Shown here piece after piece: positions 1 through 7,769 of a stretch of 64,000 nt of DNA. The notes beneath the pieces are model-generated. The model searched no databases, was not told the DNA's origin, and saw only the letters and a list, made by a program, of their open reading frames with translations. The stretch is from positions 4,059,001 to 4,123,000 of the forward strand of contig NC_008576.1 in assembly GCF_000014865.1 (NCBI RefSeq), in the 5' to 3' direction. A program made the position numbers and the translations under genes. Each line of letters starts with the position of its first letter. The stretch's first letter is position 1. Source of the DNA: Magnetococcus marinus MC-1 (lineage in GTDB: Bacteria; Pseudomonadota; Magnetococcia; Magnetococcales; Magnetococcaceae).

Positions 1-3000
1 AGATCAAAGCGGCCTTCTGCATCCCCATTGGGCGGCGCAAAGCTGTAGACAAAATTATCTTGAAAGGTGTTGGGGTCGATCACACTCAACCCCCCCACCG
101 TACGCCCGGCGGGGCTGTTGGCATCCACACTGCTGTTGCTTAACATAAGATCGGTGGGAGCTTTATTCACCTCGGTCACTGTAATCACGAAAGTCTCGCT
201 GTAGACCAAGCCGCCGCTATCGGTGGCATTGAGCGTCACTTTATAATTACCAATCACCAGAGGGCTTTGCTTCACTTGCAGCAGGTTGCCATCCAAGCCA
301 AACAGGCCACCAGCATCCCCGTAGGGCTGACCAAAACTGTAGTTCAGGGTATCACCCTCAGGATCTTCACCGCTGAGTGCGCCTATCACGCTCCCCACCG
401 GGCGATCCTCCTGGATGGTCTGCCCACTCAGCAGCAGCACTGTAGGCGCTTTATTCTCCACTTGGGCTGCGGTCAAGACAAAATCCTGCACCGTAGAGAG
501 CCCACCGGCATCCGTTGCACGCAACGTAATGCTGTAGCTGCCCCCTCCCACAATGGCACTCGGGGTTTTAACCACCAGCGTATTTCCCTCCAGCCCCACA
601 CGCCCACTGGCATCCATATTGGGTGTCGCGAAACTATAGCTGTGCTGATCCACCACATCTGGATCACTGGTGACCAAAGAGCCGATCACCGTGCCCACTG
701 AGCTGTTGGCCGGAATGGTCGTATTGCTCAAATGAATGGCTGTCGGGGCAAAATTGCTCATCCCTGAGACCACGATTGTAAAGCTTTTATCCAGATACTG
801 CCCCTTACCCGCCGTATCCGTAACCCGCACGGTGATCTTTTTCTCGCCATTGGCGCTTTTATTTTGATTAAGCAAGCTATTACTCGCCACCACAAGTTGG
901 TCGCCGCTAATCGTAAAAGCCCCATCGGCACCCTTGTAGGGGCTGACCAAGGTATAGACCAACTGGGTATCCCCATCCGGGTCAACCGCCGACAACTTAC
1001 CCACCACGGTACCCGCAGCAGCCCCCGCAGAGACACTGCTTGCACTCAGGTAGAGCGCGGTCGGTCTCTTATTGCTGCCACCCCCTCCAGCTACCGCTGC
1101 GCTTGCGCTCTCTTTCTTGGTTGCATTGTCGGGCTCGGTAGCTTGCTGTTGGTTATCAACTTGGTCTTTATCCTTGCTTTCCGCTTTATCCGTAACCTCA
1201 GCCATATCTTTGGTTTCAGTTTTGTCTTTGGCTTCGGCCTTATCGGTGGCTTCGGGCGGCCCTTGATCGCCCTCTGCCTTGACCTCCGGTTGAGCGGGTT
1301 CAAACGCCTTAAACAAAGGCTCTACTGTGGGTTGAGCAATTAACGGTGTAGACTCCGTTTTGGCCTGCTCCACGATCCTCTTAATGGTATCCAGCGGGCT
1401 GCCACCCTGGCTGGCGACCTGCTCGGCCACCTTCGCCACCATCTGGTTGACCAACTGCTCAGAGACACGTTGTAGCTCCTTAGCATCAGCCGCTACGGGT
1501 TGATCAATCAATTGATCCAACGATGGGGGCGTTTCTAGCGTGGAGCGCTGCTCTTTAAGGGTCGCCAGCTGCGCCAACGCCGCTGCTTTATCCGCTGAAA
1601 GCCCCCCTTGTTCCAAGCTTTGCTGCATCTGCTGCTTAAGCTGCTCACTCTGCTGCTGCGCCTGTTGAGCGACATCCTTAACCTTGCTCACCGCATCCGC
1701 CGCGACACCAGCATCCGCTAGGTTTTTATCCAGCTTGCTCTCCAACTGGGCCAGCCGTTCAGCGCGCTGATCCAGCAGGTTACTCACCTTGGCAACATCG
1801 GCCCCCTCCCCCACGGTTTCGGCCATTTTGCTAAGGGTCTGCTTCTCCAACTGGGCCACCGCATCATTGCGCTGAGCCACTGCGTTCAAAGCTTGGGACG
1901 CCGCCTCACCGCCCACCACATTGGTGACCTTCTCTTGCAGTTTCTCTTGCAGCGCCTGCTTTTGCGCACTGGCCTCGGCCAAAGCTTTTTCCACCTGGTT
2001 GGCTTTACCCTCACCCAGTTGGTTGCTTAGCGCTTTCGAAAAATCATTTTCCAAGCCTTTCAAAGCCTTGGCTTGCTCATTAAGGACCTGACTTAGCGAC
2101 AAAGCCTGCAAAGCCGACAGACCCGCAACGCTGGACTGCACCTGATCGCCATCGAGGGAGGCTCCCTCTTTGGCCTGCTGGCTCGCCGCTTGCGCCTGGG
2201 CAATCTGCTCTGGGGTAAAACCCTGACTGCTCAACTGCACCGCCAAGCCCTCTTGCAGGGCTGCTTGGTTGCTCTCCAACTGCTGGTTGAGGCTCTCTAG
2301 CGCCTGTTTCTCTGTGGCATCCAGCTTCTCAAGCTGCTTCTCCAGCCCCTGCTCCACCGCCGCTTGCTGCTGGGCGATCTCATCGGCCACGGATTTTAGG
2401 CGCTCCACCTGAGCGGGGTTAACCCCCTCACCCAGGGCTTCTGCCAATTGACCATCCAGCGCGGCCTGCTCCGCACGCTGCTGGGCATCCAGCGCCTTAA
2501 CCTGCGCCAGCGCGGTGCCATCTAACCCTGACAGATTTTCCGAGAGCGCTTCATCCAACGTGCTCTTTTCCGCATCGACTTGTGCTAACGCCTCTTTAAC
2601 CTCATCCAACTTCTCCTGCCCTACGGCATCGGCCAAAGCGGTGGTGGTGTTCTGTTCCAACGCGGCTTTGGCTTGCGCCTGTTGGCTTTGCACCTCGGTC
2701 AGCTTGGTCAGTGTCGCCGGATCACGCCCCAGATCACCTTCCAGCGCTTGCATTTGCTCATCGAGTTTAAGAATTTTATCTTCGGTTTTGGCCGCTTCCA
2801 ACAGTGCGTCGGCTGTGGCGTTCCAAGAGGCTTCTTCCACCAATTTGGAGAGACTGGCTTCGGCCAATGCCTGGGCTTCAGCCTCATTTTTTGCCAGACC
2901 GGATTCAAGATAGGATTGGGCTGCTTGATTTTGGATCGCCTCTTTCGCTTCGCTGGTCAAACGACGGGGTACCGCCGTAGAGAGTTTGACACTGGCAACC

Positions 3001-3794
3001 TTAGCGGGTGAAACCTTGGCTTGAGCCGAAGGCGCTTGCTTGTTATCCGCCACCTTGGTTTCGGTATGGGCCTTATCCAACAGGGTGGTCCCTGCCTCGT
3101 TTTTCACCACCGCTGTGGGGGCAATGGAGACGACTTCCAAGCTAGGTTTGCCATCGGCACCGGTCGTTAAGGTTGCGGCAAACTCGGTTCCCCGCACCCC
3201 CATAGAGGCCACAGGGGTCTCAATATTAAAGGGTTTGTTCTCCAGTTTGGCCAACTTACCGGAAACCGCACGGAAGAACCCGCGCTTAAACAGCATGCGC
3301 CCTTCGCTGGGTTTACCATCTGTTGAAAAATGGTAAGATTTAATCTCAAATTCGGTTTTTTCACCCAGGGCCAACATGGCATCATCGCTCATAATCAAAA
3401 TCAAGCGAGAGTTAACCTCCGTCACCAGTGTGTCCCCGGCAAAAACAGGGTCCCCATTTTTAAGGGGGCGCACCTCCCCTTTAAAAACAGCCTGCGCTTT
3501 ACCCCTGATTTTTTTTACCTTACCCGCCAGTTCACGGGCCTGTTCCGCCGCCAACGGCACCGTGGGGGTGGCGCTTTGCGCCGCAACGGCTGGGGTTGCC
3601 ATCGGTTCCAGCGACGGCTCAAGGGGTTGGGCACGGGGTTTTACCCCGCTTGGTGAGAGCACCACCTGCCGCTGGGGATCTGGCTGATCGCCACCCATAA
3701 ACAGAAAAAGACCGCCCACCGCGATAACGCCAACCAACAGGCCGACCACCACATACACGGCAACGTTCCACTTGGAAGGTGCTTGGTTACCCAT
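1..3794 (-). CDS. FecR-domain / coiled-coil / cadherin-like repeat surface protein (3' end outside window)
   Basis: The reading frame opens at the ATG at 3794 and is still open at base 1, so at least 1264 residues are visible. Seen: a single membrane anchor near residues 9-31 (VAVYVVVGLLVGVIAVGG); a FecR-type domain at about 85-210 (VRPLKNGDPVFAGDTLVTE, then NIETPVASMGVRGTEFAA); a very long Ala/Gln/Glu-rich coiled-coil region at about 215-840; an acidic Lys/Asp/Glu linker; then tandem cadherin/VCBS-like repeats beginning NKRPTALYLS (about 907), NFAPTAIHLS, NKAPTVLLLS and NKAPTDLMLS, each about 100 residues with DPDGD-like calcium-type loops. Family knowledge: FecR folds and cadherin-like repeats occur together in large secreted or cell-surface adhesins. 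I infer an envelope-anchored structural or adhesive protein. It lies just downstream of the secretin gene on the same strand, with a terminator between them. The exact function is unknown. Confidence 0.85.
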   Translation of the reverse strand, partial: MGNQAPSKWNVAVYVVVGLLVGVIAVGGLFLFMGGDQPDPQRQVVLSPSGVKPRAQPLEPSLEPMATPAVAAQSATPTVPLAAEQARELAGKVKKIRGKAQAVFKGEVRPLKNGDPVFAGDTLVTEVNSRLILIMSDDAMLALGEKTEFEIKSYHFSTDGKPSEGRMLFKRGFFRAVSGKLAKLENKPFNIETPVASMGVRGTEFAATLTTGADGKPSLEVVSIAPTAVVKNEAGTTLLDKAHTETKVADNKQAPSAQAKVSPAKVASVKLSTAVPRRLTSEAKEAIQNQAAQSYLESGLAKNEAEAQALAEASLSKLVEEASWNATADALLEAAKTEDKILKLDEQMQALEGDLGRDPATLTKLTEVQSQQAQAKAALEQNTTTALADAVGQEKLDEVKEALAQVDAEKSTLDEALSENLSGLDGTALAQVKALDAQQRAEQAALDGQLAEALGEGVNPAQVERLKSVADEIAQQQAAVEQGLEKQLEKLDATEKQALESLNQQLESNQAALQEGLAVQLSSQGFTPEQIAQAQAASQQAKEGASLDGDQVQSSVAGLSALQALSLSQVLNEQAKALKGLENDFSKALSNQLGEGKANQVEKALAEASAQKQALQEKLQEKVTNVVGGEAASQALNAVAQRNDAVAQLEKQTLSKMAETVGEGADVAKVSNLLDQRAERLAQLESKLDKNLADAGVAADAVSKVKDVAQQAQQQSEQLKQQMQQSLEQGGLSADKAAALAQLATLKEQRSTLETPPSLDQLIDQPVAADAKELQRVSEQLVNQMVAKVAEQVASQGGSPLDTIKRIVEQAKTESTPLIAQPTVEPLFKAFEPAQPEVKAEGDQGPPEATDKAEAKDKTETKDMAEVTDKAESKDKDQVDNQQQATEPDNATKKESASAAVAGGGGSNKRPTALYLSASSVSAGAAAGTVVGKLSAVDPDGDTQLVYTLVSPYKGADGAFTISGDQLVVASNSLLNQNKSANGEKKITVRVTDTAGKGQYLDKSFTIVVSGMSNFAPTAIHLSNTTIPANSSVGTVIGSLVTSDPDVVDQHSYSFATPNMDASGRVGLEGNTLVVKTPSAIVGGGSYSITLRATDAGGLSTVQDFVLTAAQVENKAPTVLLLSGQTIQEDRPVGSVIGALSGEDPEGDTLNYSFGQPYGDAGGLFGLDGNLLQVKQSPLVIGNYKVTLNATDSGGLVYSETFVITVTEVNKAPTDLMLSNSSVDANSPAGRTVGGLSVIDPNTFQDNFVYSFAPPNGDAEGRFD

Positions 3795-4102
3795 AGGAAC
3801 ACCCTATCTTTTGAACAATAAAGGGGAAAATGACACTTTCTCTTGAATGCGTCACCATTTTCAGGCTGAAGTTGCCCCGTAGCAGAGCGATGTCAACCCG
3901 GCGGAGAGCTGTTTGGCCGGTCTGGCACACGAGAGGCTTGAGTTCTCGATGTCGGCGCATACCCCCGCAGCAATGACCCATCAACAACGGGGCGCACACA
4001 TACCCCGATTTTCCTAGTATACGCAACAAAAGATAGAAAATCCCCCCTATAAACGCCCACCGCCCCCTCTTTTCACCCATAACCGGCGCAAAAACCAAAG
4101 CA

Positions 4103-4141
4103 TAAAAAAAGCCCCACCTCTTGCAAGGCGGGGCTTTTTTT
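4103..4141. terminator. Bidirectional intrinsic terminator after the secretin gene
   Basis: Stem GCCCCACCT / AGGCGGGGC (one A-C mismatch) flanked by seven A on the left and seven T on the right, so it can end transcripts in both directions. It lies 17 bases past the secretin stop. The rest of the 3795-4157 gap shows no convincing gene. Confidence 0.85.
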
Positions 4142-4157
4142 ATTAAGCAGCAACCGT

Positions 4158-6629
4158 TTAGTGGGTAGCTGTGGGGCTCACAGGCACTGGCTGCACCATC
4201 ATGGAGGGATCTGGCGCGGCCACCATCTGTTGATCATTCGGCATGACCGGGTAGCCCATGGTCGAGGGTTGCAAGGCCACATTGGGGTTGGCGTAACCCT
4301 GAGACATGCCATATGCGGCAGGCGCTACAGGTTGGGCATAACCCTGCTGCTGCATAGGTTGGGCATAACCCTGCTGCTGCATGGGTTGGGCATAACCCTG
4401 CTGCTGCATGGGTTGGGCATAACCCTGTTGCTGCATGGGTTGGGCGTAACCCTGCTGCTGCATGGGTTGGGCGTAACCCTGCTGCTGCATGGGCTGGTAG
4501 TAACCCTGCTGCTGCATAGGCTGGGCATAACCCTGCTGCTGCACAGGCTGATAGTAACCCTGCTGCTGCATGGGTTGGGCATAACCTTGCTGCTGACTAC
4601 CCCCCGTATAAGTGGTGGGTACGACCTGCTGCTGACCATTCCATGCGCTTGGGTTCTCTGCTTGCGGCGTCATGGAGGGGCTGCGCATGCCCGCTTGGGG
4701 CATCACCACACTGGGGGATACCGGCGCGGCGGGGGCCGCATAGCTGCTGGCTTGGCCACCATTGGTAAAGTTTAAGTAACCACCACTGCTGGCCTGGGGT
4801 TCACGGGGCTGCATGACAGGGGCCTCAGCCGCCGACAGCGCCGCAGGATCCGGTGCCACCATGGTACGGGGGGTGATCACTGTGTTGGTGGATGAACCAC
4901 TGTTGGCCACCGCCACCCCACGGGGTTTACCATGGGTCATCACCACGGGCCGCATGAAGATCACCAGTTCCGTTTTAGAGACGGTCTTTTCTTTATAACC
5001 AAACAGCCCACCAATGCCCGGAACTTGGGAAATCAGCGGCAAACCTGTATCTACCTTGGAGATTTTATCCTGCATCAAACCACCCATCACGGTAATCTGA
5101 CCACTATGCACCCGCAGGATCGACTCCATCTCTTTAACCTGGATCTCAGGAATCAGGTTTTCCACGCCAGCGTTCAAATGGGGGTTGGGATCCGACACCC
5201 AGCGGCTTACGCTGGAGATGGTGGGACGCACATTCAGTGTGACCACATCATCGGCGCTGATTTGCGGGGTAACGCTCATCACCAAACCCACCGGCACGGT
5301 GTGCACACGGGTATTGATAAGGGCGGTGGTATCGGTGCCGCCACTGGCATTGGCCGAAGAACCGGCTTCCGCCTCCACCGTAAAGAAGACCGTATTATCC
5401 ACCACTTTTAGCACGGCGGTTTGGTTATTCAGCGCCATAATCTTCGGGCTGCTGAGCACCTTGGTATTCCCAAATTTAGCCAGCGCACGCACCGTTGAGG
5501 TAATTTTACCAAAACCACTATTGATACTGGTGGGCAGCGAGAAGACCGGTAAATCGCTCAACGCCATGGGCCGGGAACCCCCATTCACACCAATGGAGTT
5601 GGCAAAGAAAGGAGCCGACAGACGGCTTAAGCCATCGTCATTAATGCTGGCCCAATCCACCCCTTGCTGATGATCATCACTGAGCGTGACCTCAACCACG
5701 GTGGACTCAATCAGCACCTGACGGTGGGCATTTTCCATCAAAGATTCCAGATAGCTCCCAATGCGCTCATGGTCCGCAGCGGTGGCAAAAATGCTGATAA
5801 CCCCCGTCTCCTGATTGATGGAAACCACCCCACTGCTGGTCACTTTGGGTTCTGCCTTAGCGGGCGAGGCAGTGCCACCCGGTGCGGCACTGGGCAGGGG
5901 CAAACTACCATTCGCCATCGCGGGCAAAGCTTCGGGAGCGGATGCCTGCCCTTGGCTGACAATGGCCGTAATGTTGGCGGTCAGACTGGCCCAGAAGTCG
6001 TTTTTAAAGTCGGTGGTTAGGGTCATGTCTGACTGGTTGGGCACCTCTTTACCGGCCATGGCAGGATCCATGGCACTGTTGGTATCTAACTGTGTCGAGA
6101 TTTTGTTGGTGGTCTTGCTGCTACGCACAATATTGACATAGTCAACCTGATAGATCTTCAGGAACGCCTTGTCTGGGTAGACCTGGATGGTGTCCCCATT
6201 GATCTCGTAGCGCATGTTTACCTGTTTGGCGATACGCTCCAACACCCGAGGCAGGGTTTGGTTGACCACCGAAATGGTCACATTACCCTGAATACCGGGG
6301 TGGATATCCAAATTTTTCTTGGTATCCCGCGCCAACGCCAACAACACTGTACGGGCGGGGGTATCGTTCACCGTAATGGAGATTTGATCCCCCTCTTCCA
6401 TATCCGCTTGACCGGTATCGGCCACCACATCCTGGGCCTCTGGCGGCAAGGCTGTAGTCAGGGCGCCAGGGGGTGGATCCGTTGGCCGCAGGAAATGCTG
6501 CTTGGACGGCGTAATGCTGGAAGGCGTTTGACAGGCTGAGAGGCTAAGCAGCCCCACCAAACCCAATACCAAACCCGTCTTCCAGGAGACACAGGGGGCG
6601 TATTTATGGATTGTCATTTGCCGACTCAT
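4158..6629 (-). CDS. Secretin lipoprotein, MshL/PilQ/GspD family, with Q-rich repeat tail
   Basis: This should form the outer-membrane gated channel of a type IV pilus (MSHA-like) or type II secretion machine. The N-terminus carries a lipoprotein signal (GLVGLLSLSAC). Next are an STN/N0-like domain (ISITVNDTPARTVLLALARD), an N1-type ring-building domain (IFATAADHERIGSYLESLM) and the secretin core at about residues 330-600, ending PLISQVPGIGGLFGYKEK and TELVIFMRPVVM, the usual secretin signature. The last ~240 residues are low-complexity, Pro/Gln/Ala/Met-rich and hold ten 9-residue repeats. I chose the ATG at 6629 (MSRQMTIHKY) because AGGAAAAG precedes it; an upstream ATG at 6677 would add 16 residues. 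No other pilus or secretion genes are adjacent, which is unusual since mshL normally sits in a pilus operon, so the partner machine must be encoded elsewhere. Confidence 0.9.
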   Translation of the reverse strand: MSRQMTIHKYAPCVSWKTGLVLGLVGLLSLSACQTPSSITPSKQHFLRPTDPPPGALTTALPPEAQDVVADTGQADMEEGDQISITVNDTPARTVLLALARDTKKNLDIHPGIQGNVTISVVNQTLPRVLERIAKQVNMRYEINGDTIQVYPDKAFLKIYQVDYVNIVRSSKTTNKISTQLDTNSAMDPAMAGKEVPNQSDMTLTTDFKNDFWASLTANITAIVSQGQASAPEALPAMANGSLPLPSAAPGGTASPAKAEPKVTSSGVVSINQETGVISIFATAADHERIGSYLESLMENAHRQVLIESTVVEVTLSDDHQQGVDWASINDDGLSRLSAPFFANSIGVNGGSRPMALSDLPVFSLPTSINSGFGKITSTVRALAKFGNTKVLSSPKIMALNNQTAVLKVVDNTVFFTVEAEAGSSANASGGTDTTALINTRVHTVPVGLVMSVTPQISADDVVTLNVRPTISSVSRWVSDPNPHLNAGVENLIPEIQVKEMESILRVHSGQITVMGGLMQDKISKVDTGLPLISQVPGIGGLFGYKEKTVSKTELVIFMRPVVMTHGKPRGVAVANSGSSTNTVITPRTMVAPDPAALSAAEAPVMQPREPQASSGGYLNFTNGGQASSYAAPAAPVSPSVVMPQAGMRSPSMTPQAENPSAWNGQQQVVPTTYTGGSQQQGYAQPMQQQGYYQPVQQQGYAQPMQQQGYYQPMQQQGYAQPMQQQGYAQPMQQQGYAQPMQQQGYAQPMQQQGYAQPMQQQGYAQPVAPAAYGMSQGYANPNVALQPSTMGYPVMPNDQQMVAAPDPSMMVQPVPVSPTATH
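4326..4595 (-). repeat. Ten tandem 27-bp coding repeats (QQQGYAQPM)
   Basis: Ten in-frame copies of a 27-bp unit near the 3' end of the secretin gene encode QQQGY(A/Y)QP(M/V). Copies differ by only a few bases, mostly in the A/Y and M/V codons, so the array is recent or being homogenised. It is likely to vary in copy number between strains. Confidence 0.95.
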
Positions 6630-6912
6630 GGTCTTTTCCTGCCTGTTCATCAATGGATTGACACCCTTGCCAGACACCCAACGCGGCTACCAAGAGCATA
6701 CAATTACAGGTATTTGCTATCTTTCCCTGGCCAAGGGTTGCCTAAGCAAACCCACAGACCCAAAGCTCATATCGCAATATACGGGCCAGAGAAATCAAAG
6801 CACGTGGAAAAAACTGTCGTCAAGCAAGGTGCAACCCGTTTGGGAAGGTAGGAAACAACCGTATCAACAACCGTACCAGCGTTACACACCCGCAGCATAA
6901 GCCGCCCATACC

Positions 6913-7620
6913 TTAAATAAGCGGGCTTACCGTTTGCCACAGGCCCGCCGGTATGGGCTGTGCAATCGCCTGTTGAAGATCTTCTAAAAACACCGAACGG
7001 GGCATCTCAACCGCCCCGAAGCGCAGCATGTGCTGGGTGGTCATTTGGCAATCCATTAGGCTATAGCCCTGCTGGGCCAAGTGCCCCACCAGGGCCACCA
7101 GCGCCACCTTGGAGGCGTTGGGCTGGCGATAGAACATCGACTCCCCAAAAAAAGCCCCGCCAATGGCCACCCCATAAATCCCCCCCGCCAGTTGATAGCG
7201 GTGGTTTTCATCCATCAGCCAACTTTCGCAGCTATGGGCAAAGCCCATCTGGTGCAGACGCAGGTAAGCCTGCTCCATCTCTGGGGTAATCCAGGTGCCT
7301 TCTGCCGCACGCACGGCCCCACATTGGTGCATAACCTGTTCAAACACATGGTCAAAGGTGATACGAAACGCCCCTTGCCGAATCGCTTTTTTTAAGGAGC
7401 GCGGCACATGCAGCGCGGGGGGCCGCAGCACCAAGCGGGGATCCAAACTCCACCACAAGAGGGGCTCGCCGGCACTGTACCAGGGAAAAATACCGCTTCG
7501 ATAGGCCGCCAACAGCCGTTGCGGTGACAGATCGCCACCAACAGCGACCAAGCCATCTTCATTCGCCCCCTCGGCGGGGGGAAAGGCATTATGTTCGGCA
7601 GCGAGTCGATAGACAGGCAT
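6913..7620 (-). CDS. aat: Leucyl/phenylalanyl-tRNA--protein transferase
   Basis: Transfers Leu or Phe from charged tRNA to proteins with N-terminal Arg or Lys, marking them for ClpS/ClpAP degradation in the cytoplasm (N-end rule). Seen: the family-typical start MPVYRLAAEHNAFPP, then GLVAVGGDLSPQRLLAAYR, GIFPWYS, LLWWSLDPR, EGTWITPEMEQAY, GGAFFGESMF and MDCQMTTQHMLRFGAV. The predicted 235 residues match the family. The start at 7620 is supported by GGGAGAA five bases upstream; the in-frame extension to 7701 is low-complexity and rejected. It follows polA on the same strand with a hairpin between them. Confidence 0.97.
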   Translation of the reverse strand: MPVYRLAAEHNAFPPAEGANEDGLVAVGGDLSPQRLLAAYRSGIFPWYSAGEPLLWWSLDPRLVLRPPALHVPRSLKKAIRQGAFRITFDHVFEQVMHQCGAVRAAEGTWITPEMEQAYLRLHQMGFAHSCESWLMDENHRYQLAGGIYGVAIGGAFFGESMFYRQPNASKVALVALVGHLAQQGYSLMDCQMTTQHMLRFGAVEMPRSVFLEDLQQAIAQPIPAGLWQTVSPLI

Positions 7621-7747
7621 GCGATTCTCCCGGTTGGTGGTGGGGTGGTGGGGTGGTGGCCTGAGCGGTGAGCCGGTGCCTACCTCACACACGCCACCCA
7701 TAAGGGCCGGTCAAACCGGCACCATCGGCCACTCAAGGGGGTAAACA

Positions 7748-7764
7748 CAGGGCGGCCCGCCCTG
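7748..7764 (-). terminator. Possible terminator after polA
   Basis: Hairpin CAGGGCGG / CCGCCCTG with a one-base loop, five bases past the polA stop, followed on the minus strand by TGTTTAC. The U tract is weak, so termination may be partial. Confidence 0.45.
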
Positions 7765-7769
7765 CTTGC

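Noticed and set aside
3787-4098. 103-codon open frame on the minus strand upstream of the FecR gene
   Set aside because: It overlaps the start of the FecR gene, has no ribosome-binding site or recognisable domain, and lies in the leader/terminator gap.
4326-4595. Tandem array as a CRISPR
   Set aside because: The repeats are contiguous, with no unique spacers, and are in frame inside a coding gene. The same holds for 59219-60163.
4161-4775. Open frame opposite the secretin repeat tail (His/Leu-rich)
   Set aside because: It is a mirror of the 27-bp repeat array on the other strand and has no independent support.
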